From Myxococcus dinghuensis (lineage in GTDB: Bacteria > Myxococcota > Myxococcia > Myxococcales > Myxococcaceae), in the NCBI RefSeq assembly GCF_024198235.1, contig NZ_JAKCFB010000027.1:60291-124290 (forward strand): a DNA stretch of 64,000 bases, in the 5' to 3' direction. Position 1 is the stretch's first letter, and every line of letters starts with the position of its first letter. Made by a program: the position numbers and the translations under genes. Of this stretch, positions 1 through 8,609 are shown piece by piece. The notes beneath the pieces were generated by a model. It saw only the letters and a list, made by a program, of their open reading frames with translations, made no database searches and was not told the origin of the DNA.

Positions 1-2357
1 TGGAACAGGCCTACGCCATCAAGCCGCACCCCAACGTCCTCTTCAACATCGCGCGCGCCTACCAGGACGCGGGCCGGGTGCCGGAGGCGCTGGACACCTA
101 CCGCCGCTACGTGGCCTCGAGCCCCGCGGACGCCCCCACGGTGGAGGCGACCATCGCCGCCCTCGAGGAGAAGGTGAAGGCGGCGGAGGCCGTGGCGGAG
201 ACGGACAAGTCCGCGCTGCCCATGCCGCCGCCCCCCGCCAGCGTCCAGTCCCAGCAGCAGCTCGGCGCGCTGCTGGAGCGGCTGGAGAAGGCCATCGAGC
301 GGGCGGAGTCCATGCCCACCGGCGGCGCGAGCGCGGCCACGTCCTCCACGTACATCCCCTCCGTGCTGCCGGGCGTCTCCGAGACGGCGGGCGCGGACGA
401 CGGCGCGGTGCCCTACGAGGAGCGCGTGGTGACGGCCAGCCGCCGCGCCCAGTCCTCGCTGGAGGCGCCCAACGCCACCACGGTCATCACCGCCGAGGAC
501 ATCCGCCTGTCGGGCGCCACCAGCCTGCCGGAGCTGCTGCGGCGCGTGCCCGGCGCGGACGTCATGTCGCTGGGCGTGGGCAGCGCCAACGTGTCGCTGC
601 GCGGCTTCAACCAGCGCATCGCCAACAAGGTGCTGGTGCTGGTGGACGGCCGCACGGAGTACCAGGACTTCCTCGGCCTGACGCTGTGGTCGTCCATCCC
701 CATCGGGCTGGATGAAATCGAGCGCATCGAGGTCATCCGTGGCCCGGGCAGCGCGCTGTACGGCGCCAACGCCATGCTCGGCGTCATCAACATCATCACC
801 CAGGCCCCGGGCAGCGGCCCGCGCGCGCGCTTCAACGTCAGCGGCGGCACCGGCAACAGCGTGGCGGGCTCCTTCCAGAGCCACGGCAACTCCGGCGCCC
901 TGCGCTACCGCGCGGCGGTGGCCTACACGCAGGCGGACAAGTGGAGCCGCGACTACGCCAGCGGCCGTCCGGACATCGTCCTGCGCGACCCGGACCCGGA
1001 CATCGGCATGCGCGGCGCGCGCGGCACCCTCGCGACGACGTACACCTTCGCCGAGGGCCGCACGGTGGGCCTGTCCGGCGGCGTGCACCGGTACGCGACG
1101 GAAATCTATCCGCTGGGCCTCTTGCGCAACTACTTCATGGACGGCCTCAACGCGTACGTGAAGGGCGACGTGGAGCTGGGCCCGCTCAAGCTCAAGACGT
1201 TCTGGAACCACATCTCCGGCCACGCCGGGCCGCAGTACGAGGCCATCGGCCAGCGCTCGCTGGGCACGGACATCAGCTCCAACCTGTTCAACGCCGAGCT
1301 GCTCTTCGCCCGCGCCTTCCAACTGGCGGGCGAGCACCAGCTCAACGTGGGCGTGGAGGGCCGCCTCAAGCGCGTGGCCTGGGACTACCTGGGACCGCTG
1401 CGCGAGGAGCTGCACGCCGCGGCCTTCGTGCAGGACGAGTGGCGGCTGGCGGAGCCGCTGCGCCTGGTCGCCAGCTACCGCGTGGACCGGCACCCGCTGC
1501 TCGACAACGGCACGCCGGGCCTGGCGCACTCGCCGCGCATCTCCGCGCTCTACATCCCCATCGAGGGCCACGCCTTCCGCATCAGCGCGGCGTCCGCCTT
1601 CCGCGAGCCCACGTTCCTGGAGAGCTACACCCGGCTGCTGGTCCCCGTGCAGGGCGTCAACGGCGCCAGCGCGATGACCACCGGCAACACGTCCCTGCGC
1701 CCCGAGCGCCTCACCGCCTTCGAGCTGGGCTACCGCGGCGAGTTCGCGGAGCTGGGCATGGACTGGGACGTGGCGCTGTACCAGAACCGCGTCAAGGACC
1801 TCATCGTCCTGTCCGCCTTCGAGCGGCTGCCGGCGAACGAGTCCTACGACCCGGCCACCGGCAACTACCTGGTGGGCCGCTCGCGCTTCCAGAACGAGGA
1901 CTCCATCTACACCGCGCGCGGCGTGGAGGCCGGCATCACCCTGGCGCCGGTGGATGGCCTGGGCCTGAAGGCCAGCGCGGCCGTCCAGAACGTGTCCTCC
2001 GACCTGGAGGACAAGGAGGACTGCGGCCCGTGCAGCCAGGCGCCGCAGCTCAAGCTCTACGGCGGCATCACCTACCGCACCAAGGTGGACCTGGAGTTCG
2101 GCGTGGACGCGGCCTTCACCTCGTCCACGACGTGGATCGAACGCGAACCGAACGCGACGGACCCCACCATCCTGGAGCCCCACGCCAACGCGCTGGGCGC
2201 CTACACCATCGTCAACGCGCGCGTCGGCTACACCGCCGTGAAGAACACGGTGGACGTCGCGCTCATCGGCAGCCAGCTCGGCGCCGCGCACTCCCAACAC
2301 CCCTTCGGCAACCGCATCGAGCGGCGCGTCTATGCCACGCTGACGGTGACTCCATGA
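1..2357 (+). CDS. TonB-dependent outer-membrane receptor with N-terminal TPR segment (5' truncated)
   Basis: The reading frame is open from the window edge (first full codon at base 3), so the true start lies outside. The first ~45 visible residues read as a TPR-like helix pair (PHPNVLFNIARAYQDAGR, then PEALDTYRRYV). An Ala/Pro-rich linker follows, then from about residue 140 a TonB-receptor plug: ERVVTASRR box-like start, VITAEDI, LRRVPGADV, LVLVDGR, ERIEVIRGPGSALYG, GVINIIT. The rest is a beta-barrel with repeated aromatic/Asn strands. It should import a ligand (siderophore, vitamin or glycan; not decidable) across the outer membrane with TonB energy. Its stop overlaps the next gene's ATG by 4 bp. 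The TPR fusion is unusual for this family. The barrel end lacks the usual terminal Phe/Trp. Confidence 0.9.
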   Translation, partial: EQAYAIKPHPNVLFNIARAYQDAGRVPEALDTYRRYVASSPADAPTVEATIAALEEKVKAAEAVAETDKSALPMPPPPASVQSQQQLGALLERLEKAIERAESMPTGGASAATSSTYIPSVLPGVSETAGADDGAVPYEERVVTASRRAQSSLEAPNATTVITAEDIRLSGATSLPELLRRVPGADVMSLGVGSANVSLRGFNQRIANKVLVLVDGRTEYQDFLGLTLWSSIPIGLDEIERIEVIRGPGSALYGANAMLGVINIITQAPGSGPRARFNVSGGTGNSVAGSFQSHGNSGALRYRAAVAYTQADKWSRDYASGRPDIVLRDPDPDIGMRGARGTLATTYTFAEGRTVGLSGGVHRYATEIYPLGLLRNYFMDGLNAYVKGDVELGPLKLKTFWNHISGHAGPQYEAIGQRSLGTDISSNLFNAELLFARAFQLAGEHQLNVGVEGRLKRVAWDYLGPLREELHAAAFVQDEWRLAEPLRLVASYRVDRHPLLDNGTPGLAHSPRISALYIPIEGHAFRISAASAFREPTFLESYTRLLVPVQGVNGASAMTTGNTSLRPERLTAFELGYRGEFAELGMDWDVALYQNRVKDLIVLSAFERLPANESYDPATGNYLVGRSRFQNEDSIYTARGVEAGITLAPVDGLGLKASAAVQNVSSDLEDKEDCGPCSQAPQLKLYGGITYRTKVDLEFGVDAAFTSSTTWIEREPNATDPTILEPHANALGAYTIVNARVGYTAVKNTVDVALIGSQLGAAHSQHPFGNRIERRVYATLTVTP

Positions 2358-3604
2358 GCCGCCCCACGACACCTTCCTGGAAGCGGACGCTGGGAGGCGT
2401 CCTGCTCGCAGCCCTGCTGACCACCGGCTGCGAGTCCCCCTCCGTGGTCCCCACCGCGGACGGACGGCAGAACCTCCACACCGCGCGCATCGAGGGCACC
2501 CTCGTCGTCCAGTCGAAGGCGCGCGGCAACGCGGTGGTCTTCCTCTACGACGTGGCCCGGCCGCCGCCCCCCGCGGGCACCGGCCGGCCCATCGCCTTCA
2601 CCGTCATCCCCGCCGAGCAGCTGTTCGGCCCGGCGCTCACCACGGACACGCTGGGACCCTTCACCGCGCCCTTCACGCTCAGCCTGGTGCCGGCGGGCAC
2701 GTACCTCCTGCGCGGCTTCATCGACGCGGACACCTGCCGCTCCGGCGCGCAGCCCTGCCGCCCGTCCGACTTCAACCCCTGGTACGGCGTCACCAGCGAG
2801 CCCAACGCGGGCGACGTGGGCGGCGGCGCGGTGGACCCCACCACGGGCGCCACGCTGGCGCTGACCGTCACCGAGGACGCGGACGGCAACCCGCTGCCGC
2901 TCACCAACGTCAGCGTGAGCTTCTCCGACACCGCGCGCGTCCCCCTGGACCGGCCCGCCTTCCAGGTGAGCGTGCTCGTCGGCGGTGACCATGTCGTGAC
3001 GACGGGCGGCGGCACCAAGGTGCTGCGCCTGACGCCCCAGACGATTCGTGGCGGCGCGGTCGACCAGGCCCCACCGGGCTTCCTCGTCAGCTACGTGGAC
3101 GCCAACAAGGACGGCGTGCCGGACGACGCCAACAAGGACGGCATCCCCGACGTCTGGCCGCGGGTCGTCGTGCGCAAGCTGGCGAACGTGCCGGGTCTGC
3201 TCGAGGACAACGACCTGGACCGCAACGGCATCCTGGACCCGGACGGCATCGACTATCCGCGCGCGGGGAGCGGGCGCGACGGCCAGCCGGACCTGGTGGT
3301 GCTGGCCGCGGGGCTGGTGATGGACCCCATCCTCTCCGCGCTCACCGACGAGAGCGGCAACCCGAGGATGACCCCGGTGGTCATGCCGGAGCTCCAGGTC
3401 GCCGTCCGGCCGCTGGCGCTCGACGCGCGCGACGCCGCGGCGCCGGCCCCGCTGGAGGGCCTGCCGCAGGGCCGTTACACGGTCGTGCTGATCCAATCCA
3501 CCGGCCAGACCTGGCGGGTGCCGAACGAGCTGGCACCCGCCTTCGCGCCCGCCGCCGGACTCACCCCCGTGGAGAGTCAGGCGTTCACCCTCGAGGTGCC
3601 CTGA
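2354..3604 (+). CDS. Secreted lipoprotein with thrombospondin-type-3-like Ca-binding repeats
   Basis: A 416-aa protein that starts at the ATG overlapping the receptor stop (ATGA), so the two are translationally coupled. The N-terminus is a lipoprotein signal: basic start (MSRPTTPSWKR), hydrophobic run, lipobox LLTTGC. The middle is beta-rich and ends in a run of acidic DxNxDGxPD repeats (DANKDGVPDDANKDGIPD, then DLDRNGILDPDG), the calcium-binding style of thrombospondin type 3 repeats. The role is unknown. Coupling to a TonB receptor suggests a surface or periplasmic partner that binds or presents the receptor's ligand. I do not recognise a named family. Confidence 0.8.
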   Translation: MSRPTTPSWKRTLGGVLLAALLTTGCESPSVVPTADGRQNLHTARIEGTLVVQSKARGNAVVFLYDVARPPPPAGTGRPIAFTVIPAEQLFGPALTTDTLGPFTAPFTLSLVPAGTYLLRGFIDADTCRSGAQPCRPSDFNPWYGVTSEPNAGDVGGGAVDPTTGATLALTVTEDADGNPLPLTNVSVSFSDTARVPLDRPAFQVSVLVGGDHVVTTGGGTKVLRLTPQTIRGGAVDQAPPGFLVSYVDANKDGVPDDANKDGIPDVWPRVVVRKLANVPGLLEDNDLDRNGILDPDGIDYPRAGSGRDGQPDLVVLAAGLVMDPILSALTDESGNPRMTPVVMPELQVAVRPLALDARDAAAPAPLEGLPQGRYTVVLIQSTGQTWRVPNELAPAFAPAAGLTPVESQAFTLEVP

Positions 3605-3608
3605 GGAC

Positions 3609-3639
3609 GGGTGCCGCGCGCCACGGGTGTGCGGCGCCC
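3609..3639 (+). terminator. Possible terminator after the receptor/lipoprotein pair
   Basis: Inverted repeat GGGTGCCGC / GCGGCGCCC (one G-U wobble, 13-nt loop) starting 4 nt after the lipoprotein stop. There is no clear T-tract, so the function is tentative. Confidence 0.4.
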
Positions 3640-3671
3640 CACATTGGAAAAAGAAGAGGAAGGACGGTGCT

Positions 3672-3700
3672 TTGACTTCGCCATGTCCTTCCGTCAACAT
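3672..3700 (+). promoter_or_regulatory. Possible sigma-70-type promoter for the response regulator
   Basis: TTGACT at 3672-3677, then a 17-nt spacer and CAACAT (only half matching a -10) at 3695-3700, about 45 nt before the response-regulator ATG. The local sequence (3650-3700) is the most AT-rich stretch in the gap. Weak by motif alone. Confidence 0.3.
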
Positions 3701-3744
3701 GCTCAGGTCAGCAGGGGACAGTCCCACCCGAGGTCGAGATTCCG

Positions 3745-4227
3745 ATGAAGGCCGGTACGCTTCCCTCCCCCGAGCCCGTTCCCAATCGCTCCACGACTGA
3801 GACGGCTCGTCCCCTCGGCCCCAAGCCCGCCACCGGCACCGCGACTCAGCGCGTGCTGCTGGTGGACGACAGCCGCTCCATCCGGACGCTGCTGAAGATC
3901 TACCTGATGGCCCGCAACTTCGAGTTCCTCGAGGCCGAGTCCGCCGAGGAAGGCCTGAAGGTCGCGGAGGCCGAGAGCATCGACCTCATCCTCACCGACT
4001 TCCACATGGACGGGATGAACGGCGCGGACTTCGCGGCGCAGATTCGCGCCAACCCCAGCACGAAGCTGGCCAAGGTCCCCATCCTGATGATGACGGGGGA
4101 CCCGAACGTGGCGGAGGTCCGCGCCCTGGGTCAGAAGGCCGGCATCAGCGCCTTCGTCCGCAAGCCGGTGAGCTGCGCCCAGCTCATGACGCTGGTGGAC
4201 ACCATCCTCCCCGCGCCGCGCAAGTAA
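3745..4227 (+). CDS. Stand-alone CheY-like response regulator
   Basis: A 160-aa protein made of a flexible Pro/Thr-rich N-terminus (~35 residues) and a single receiver domain. Receiver landmarks are all present: acidic pair in LLVDDS, phospho-acceptor Asp in LTDFHMDG, the conserved Thr in MMTGD, and the Lys in VRKP. No output domain follows, so it should signal by protein contact after phosphotransfer from a histidine kinase, which is not encoded nearby. The long, low-complexity N-terminal extension is unusual for CheY-type proteins. Transcription probably ends at the hairpin at 4243-4285. It converges with msrQ, leaving only 12 nt between stops. Confidence 0.9.
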   Translation: MKAGTLPSPEPVPNRSTTETARPLGPKPATGTATQRVLLVDDSRSIRTLLKIYLMARNFEFLEAESAEEGLKVAEAESIDLILTDFHMDGMNGADFAAQIRANPSTKLAKVPILMMTGDPNVAEVRALGQKAGISAFVRKPVSCAQLMTLVDTILPAPRK

Positions 4228-4239
4228 CCGCGCCGCCCC

Positions 4240-4866
4240 TCACGCCGGGTTCCGGGCCGCCGAAGCGGCGCGGGCCCGGCGTTTTCGCGTCGCCTCGCCC
4301 ACGCGCACCGCGAAAAGCAGGCCCAGCACCGCGCCGAACACGAGCGGCTCGGTCAGGTCCTTCTTCACCCGCCACGTGAAGTGCGCCACGCCCAGCACCG
4401 CGGCCACGTACGCCAGCCGGTGCAGGCGCTGCCAGCGCGGGAAGCCCAGCCTGCGCACCCACCGGTTCGTGGACGTGACGGCCAGCGGCACCAACAGCAC
4501 CAGCGCGGTGAAGCCCACGGTGATGAAGGGGCGCTTCACCACGTCCTCGAGCACGGCGCCCAGCGCGAGCCCCTGGTCCAACACCGCGTACACGAGGAAG
4601 TGCGCGAGCGCGTAGGTGAAGGCCAGCAACCCCAGCGTCCGTCGCACGCGCACAGGCCACGTCCAGCCGGTGACGAGCCGCAGGGGCGTGCACCCGAGCG
4701 ACGCCACCAGCAGCACCAGCGCGAGGAAGCCCGTCTGGTTCAGCGCCGCCTCGATGGCGTTGGCCCCGAGCCCGCCCCGCGGCCCCTGCACCGCGAGCAG
4801 CGCCAGCGGGAAGAGCCCGCCCGTGACGAGGGCCGGGTTGAGCCAGGGGTGCGGAGGCGAGGCCAT
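4240..4866 (-). CDS. msrQ: MsrQ, haem-binding membrane subunit of the periplasmic Met-sulfoxide reductase
   Basis: A 208-aa membrane protein with about six hydrophobic segments and the ferric-reductase-like core of MsrQ/YedZ: His in FTYALAHFLVY, FPRWQRLHRLAYVAAVLGVAHF with further candidate haem-ligand His residues, and a basic C-terminal tail (RKRRARAA). MsrQ passes electrons from the quinone pool or a flavin reductase to the molybdoenzyme MsrP, which repairs oxidised methionines in the periplasm. It starts 3 nt after the msrP stop, the usual msrPQ pairing. Its 3' end also carries the terminator of the convergent response regulator. Confidence 0.9.
   Translation of the reverse strand: MASPPHPWLNPALVTGGLFPLALLAVQGPRGGLGANAIEAALNQTGFLALVLLVASLGCTPLRLVTGWTWPVRVRRTLGLLAFTYALAHFLVYAVLDQGLALGAVLEDVVKRPFITVGFTALVLLVPLAVTSTNRWVRRLGFPRWQRLHRLAYVAAVLGVAHFTWRVKKDLTEPLVFGAVLGLLFAVRVGEATRKRRARAASAARNPA
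4243..4285 (+). terminator. Intrinsic terminator for the response regulator, inside the 3' end of msrQ
   Basis: Outer stem CGCCGGG (4243-4249) with CCCGGCG (4275-4281), inner stem GCCGC (4256-4260) with GCGGC (4265-4269) around a CGAA loop, followed directly by TTTT. It lies 15 nt past the response-regulator stop and within the last codons of the opposite-strand msrQ. Confidence 0.7.
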
Positions 4867-4869
4867 GGC

Positions 4870-5859
4870 TCAGTAGTTCCCGCGCAGGTCGAGGCCCGCG
4901 TAGAGGTGGGCCACCTGCTCCGCGTAGCCGTTGAAGGGCAGCGTGGGCCGCCGCTCGAGGTCGCCGATGCGCCGCTCCGTGGCCTGGCTCCAGCGCGGGT
5001 GCGCCACCGCCGGGTTCACGTTGGCGTAGAAGCCATACTCCTCCGGCGCGGCCAGGTTCCACGTCGTGGGCGGCTGCTCGCGCGTGAGGGTGATGCGGAC
5101 GATGGACTTGATGCCCTTGAAGCCGTACTTCCAAGGAACGACCAGCCGCAGCGGCGCGCCGTTCTGCGCGGGCAGTTGTCGGCCGTAGAGCCCCATCGCC
5201 AGGAAGGTCAGCGGGTGGAGGGCCTCGTCCAGCCGCAGCCCCTCCGTGTACGGCCAGTCCAGCACGCGGCGCTCCTGCCCGGGCAGCCGCTCCGGGTCCA
5301 TCAGCGTGGTGAAGGCCACGTAGCGCGCCTGGCGGGTGGGCTCCACGCGCGACAGGAGCGCGGCCAACGGGAAGCCCAGCCACGGAATCACCATGGACCA
5401 GGCCTCCACGCAGCGCATGCGATAGACGCGCTCCTCCGGCGGGAACCAGGACAGGAGCTGGTCGATGTCCACCGTCGCCGGCTTGTGCACCTCGCCGTCG
5501 AGCGTCACCGTCCACGGGCGCGTCACCAGCCGGTCCGCCAGCCGCGCCGGGTCGCCCTTGTCCAGCCCCAGCTCGTAGAAGTTGTTGTACGTGGTGACGT
5601 CCTCGTACGACGTGCGCGGCTCGTCCGTGTCGAACGGCCCCGGCGCCTTCGCCACCGGCCCCGCCACGGGGGGCGCGTCCGCCACGGGGGCGTCCCCTCC
5701 GCGTCGCCGGCCGCCGCTCAGGAGGTACAGCGCGCCGCCCACCCCGGTCGCCGTGGCCGCGAACAGGCCCGCGTTCTGGAGGAACTCCCGGCGGCGCAGG
5801 TAGAGCCGCTCGGGGGTGATGTCGGAGCTGGGAGGCTCGGGAGGCGGCGCGTCGCGCAT
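4870..5859 (-). CDS. msrP: MsrP, periplasmic protein-methionine-sulfoxide reductase, molybdenum subunit
   Basis: A 329-aa sulfite-oxidase-fold molybdoenzyme. The N-terminus carries a Tat signal (LRRREFLQNAG, residues 21-31, then a hydrophobic stretch). The Mo-ligating Cys sits in the typical context YRMRCVEAWSMVIPW at about residue 148. Further family blocks are TSYEDVTTYNNFYELGLDKG and VVPWKYGFKGIKSIV. It reduces Met-sulfoxide in exported proteins with electrons from MsrQ. It begins 6 nt after the ketolase gene stop, and an AAGAGGG element lies very close to its ATG, so it is probably cotranscribed with the upstream ketolase. Confidence 0.93.
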   Translation of the reverse strand: MRDAPPPEPPSSDITPERLYLRRREFLQNAGLFAATATGVGGALYLLSGGRRRGGDAPVADAPPVAGPVAKAPGPFDTDEPRTSYEDVTTYNNFYELGLDKGDPARLADRLVTRPWTVTLDGEVHKPATVDIDQLLSWFPPEERVYRMRCVEAWSMVIPWLGFPLAALLSRVEPTRQARYVAFTTLMDPERLPGQERRVLDWPYTEGLRLDEALHPLTFLAMGLYGRQLPAQNGAPLRLVVPWKYGFKGIKSIVRITLTREQPPTTWNLAAPEEYGFYANVNPAVAHPRWSQATERRIGDLERRPTLPFNGYAEQVAHLYAGLDLRGNY

Positions 5860-5865
5860 GCCCTC

Positions 5866-6645
5866 TTATAACGGGCCAGCCCGTCCTGCCGTTACATCGC
5901 CCCGGCCCGCCAGCTCCGCGCGGACGCGGGCGTCCTTCAGCCGCCACAGCCGCCACCAGGGCGTGCCGGGGGACTCGTGGTGCTCCCAGTGGTAGCCGAA
6001 GAAGAAGCACGACAGCATCGCCCACGCGTGGTTGCGCGGCAGGGTGCGCGCGTGGTGCGGCGCCATGTCCGGCGTGTCCGGCCGGCGGTGCGGCAGCCAG
6101 GTGCCGAAGTAGAAGAGCTGGAGCGTGCCCAGCACGGCCGGCACCACCCAGACGGCGAGGATGCGCGGCTGCGACACCCCCAGGAACACGAGGATGTTGA
6201 ACTTGGCCGCCATGACGCCCAGCTGCGGCAGCGTGGTGTAGCGGACCATGAACGTTCCCAGCCAGGGCCAGAAGGCCTGGGTGCGCAGGGAGAAGTCCGG
6301 GTCGCCCTCGCCCGTCGGGTCGGCGTGGTGGGCGCGGTGGTTGACGACCAGCCGGCGGTACGACAGCCCCGCGAACAGGAAGCAGGCGAGGGTCCCCACC
6401 ACCTCGTTCACCCAGGGCGTCCGGGACACCGTGCCGTGCATGGCGTCATGGCCGGTGATGAAGAGGCCCGTGCACAGCCAGGCCTGGAGGGCCACGTTCG
6501 ACCAGGTGAGCGGCGAGTCCCAGGCCCACCCGGGCGTGGTCAGCATCCAGGCCAGATGGGCCCCCCACGCGCCCATGATGACGAGCGCGATGAGGACACC
6601 CCAGGGTCCGGGCGGAGCCGGACGGTGACGGGCCGGATTCTCCAT
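5866..6645 (-). CDS. crtW: CrtW-like beta-carotene ketolase (membrane di-iron oxygenase)
   Basis: A 259-aa integral-membrane protein of the fatty-acid desaturase/hydroxylase superfamily with the full His-box set: HDAMHG, NHRAHH with DPDF following, LFYFGTWLPHR, and YHWEHHESP. The combination of HDAMHG, FGTxLPHR and HWEHH matches CrtW carotenoid 4-ketolases better than acyl desaturases. The length suits CrtW. It would insert keto groups into a carotenoid ring. No other carotenoid gene is adjacent; msrP and msrQ follow in the same orientation. A fatty-acid desaturase remains the main alternative. Confidence 0.72.
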   Translation of the reverse strand: MENPARHRPAPPGPWGVLIALVIMGAWGAHLAWMLTTPGWAWDSPLTWSNVALQAWLCTGLFITGHDAMHGTVSRTPWVNEVVGTLACFLFAGLSYRRLVVNHRAHHADPTGEGDPDFSLRTQAFWPWLGTFMVRYTTLPQLGVMAAKFNILVFLGVSQPRILAVWVVPAVLGTLQLFYFGTWLPHRRPDTPDMAPHHARTLPRNHAWAMLSCFFFGYHWEHHESPGTPWWRLWRLKDARVRAELAGRGDVTAGRAGPL

Positions 6646-6723
6646 CGCTCCGGAGTGTAGTGGGGATGACGCCGCTCCCGCGCACGGGAAACGCCTGGCG
6701 CGCGGGAGGGCGTCCTGCCGTGG

Positions 6724-8442
6724 TTACTTCCGCACGCCGGGCTCGGTCGCGGGTGCGGGGGACTCGCGCACCAGCTCCTCCGCCGTGACGTAGTGGGGGG
6801 CGATGTCCACCGGCACGTCCTTGAGGCGCTCGAGCACCTTGGCGACCGGGGGCCGCACCACGCCCATCTTCGCCAGCAGCGCCTCGGCGGCCTTGCGGTC
6901 ACCCTTGCCCTGGATCTCCATGAGCTGCTTCGTCAGCGACGCGACGGACTGCTTCATCTTCGCCGGCACCACGGAGAAGGTGCCGTCCGCGTTGACCCTC
7001 ACCGCGCCCGTGTCCAGGAAGTGGTTGAGCTGCAACGCCACGCCCTTGCCGTGCGCCTCGTCCGTGCCGAAGCGGATGGAGCGGAACGCGGACGCCAGGA
7101 ACGTGGTGTACATGGTGCGGCCCATCGCCTTGTCGATGACGCCCGTGTCCATCAGCCGCTGCAGCGCCCACAGGCCGGAGATGTCCGCCTTGGCCTCCTC
7201 CAGCGCGCTGGACGCCACCTGGAGCGCCTGACGCACCGTCGTCGCCTTGCCGCCCACGGTGATGTTGTGGGGCCCCAGGCCGTGCATCAGCTCGTGCATG
7301 AGGATGTGCGTGAAGAAGGCATCGAAGGCCACGTCCTTCTGGTCCTGCGCGGACAGGGCCACCTTGGCGATGGGCAGCAGCACGCGCTCGAACTTGGCCT
7401 CCTGCACGTTCTTCAGCATGACGCGCTTGGAGCCCATGGCCTCCGTGACGCGCTCGTCGTTGGGCAGGTTGTACGCGGCCGTCTGCACGCCCCGGTTCGC
7501 GTCGCCGGAGGAGAACAGGCTGTTGACGACGCGGATGGGGGCCAGCGCGCCCAGCTTGGGGTTGCGCAGCTTGGCGTCGATGGGGAGGTGGTTCTCCAGG
7601 TCCTGGAGGTGGTCGCTGAACTTCGCCAGCTTCGTCGTCTCCGCGTCGTCGCGCAGGCCGACGAAGGCCTCGAAGGCGGCCTTGTAGTTGAACCAGCCGT
7701 CCTCGTAGACCTCGTAGGGGCCCACGGTGGGCTCGATGCTCGCGTCCAGCTTCATCCACGCCACCTCGCTGGCGTAGTAGTCGTTGGACAGGAACGCGTC
7801 CGCGCGCGCGGTGAGGAACGCCTTGAGCGTGGGCTGCGCCGTCAGCGCGGCGGCCTCGCGGAACAGCGCGGCGGCCTCGGCCAGCTCGCCCTGGTACTCC
7901 ACGCTGTACGGCACGGCGATGAACTTGCCGTCCGTGCCCCGGCGGATGGTGGTGTAGAAGCCCGTGGCCTCCTTCTGCTGCGCCTCCGGCAGCGACTTCA
8001 CCCACGCCTCCACCTGCTCCTTGGTCGCGCCGGCCGGGTAGAAGTTGCCCGCCTCCGGGTGCTCCGGCACGCCGGGCATGAACGGGCGGCCCTCGTCGAG
8101 GCTCAGCCACGGCCCCTTGTCCGTGACGAACGCGTGCAGGCGCGCGCGCCCCAGCGGCGTCTCGTCCTGGACCAGCTCCAACAGCAGCGAGGGGCTGCCC
8201 GCCCAGCGCTGGCGCAGGAACAGCGCGTCCATGATTTGCGACGCCTCGACGATGCGCGCCAGCGCCTGACGCTCGTTGGCGGGCAGCGCCTTCACGTCCA
8301 CGCGCAGCTCCACCGGCGCGAAGCGGGCGGTGAGCTTCTGCAGTTCGGCGGCGTCGGGGAACGAGGCGGGGGCCTTCTCCGCGGCGACCGCGGAGCCGGA
8401 CAGCAGGGCCGCCCCGAACAAGGACAGGAGGGTTCGGTTCAT
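6724..8442 (-). CDS. Exported zinc metallopeptidase, dipeptidyl-peptidase III (M49)-like
   Basis: A 572-aa protein with a cleavable signal peptide (MNRTLLSLFGAALLSGSAVA). The zinc site reads HILMHELMHGLGPHNI. A downstream acidic metal motif, SALEEAKADISGLWALQ, corresponds to the second M49 motif (EExxAD/E). The HELxHGLGP form is that of the bacterial DPP III-like group rather than the eukaryotic HExxGH. It probably removes dipeptides from peptides in the periplasm or outside the cell. The start is supported by a strong GGAGGGG just upstream. It stands 78 nt before the ketolase on the same strand and may head that transcript. Confidence 0.8.
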   Translation of the reverse strand: MNRTLLSLFGAALLSGSAVAAEKAPASFPDAAELQKLTARFAPVELRVDVKALPANERQALARIVEASQIMDALFLRQRWAGSPSLLLELVQDETPLGRARLHAFVTDKGPWLSLDEGRPFMPGVPEHPEAGNFYPAGATKEQVEAWVKSLPEAQQKEATGFYTTIRRGTDGKFIAVPYSVEYQGELAEAAALFREAAALTAQPTLKAFLTARADAFLSNDYYASEVAWMKLDASIEPTVGPYEVYEDGWFNYKAAFEAFVGLRDDAETTKLAKFSDHLQDLENHLPIDAKLRNPKLGALAPIRVVNSLFSSGDANRGVQTAAYNLPNDERVTEAMGSKRVMLKNVQEAKFERVLLPIAKVALSAQDQKDVAFDAFFTHILMHELMHGLGPHNITVGGKATTVRQALQVASSALEEAKADISGLWALQRLMDTGVIDKAMGRTMYTTFLASAFRSIRFGTDEAHGKGVALQLNHFLDTGAVRVNADGTFSVVPAKMKQSVASLTKQLMEIQGKGDRKAAEALLAKMGVVRPPVAKVLERLKDVPVDIAPHYVTAEELVRESPAPATEPGVRK

Positions 8443-8609
8443 GACCCCTCCCTACTCCAACCCCGCGCGCCCTCCCAGCACCACGTCACGCGCGTACACG
8501 TCAGAACATTTCAACGCGGACGGTCGCCGTGCGCCGGCCGCGACGCGCGTCGGTGCGGCCTGACAACATGCGCCAACCTGGATTCCCCAGGATTCATGGA
8601 GCGCAGAGA

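Noticed and set aside
941..2353. Plus-strand frame running through the TonB receptor into the lipoprotein frame
   Set aside because: The part before 2354 is an Arg/Gly/Pro-rich shadow of the receptor; only the stretch from the ATG at 2354 has a signal peptide and domain-like composition.
8529..8609. Upstream GTG start for the CBM21 protein
   Set aside because: It would add 27 Arg/Pro-rich residues before a good signal peptide that starts at 8610 with its own ribosome site.
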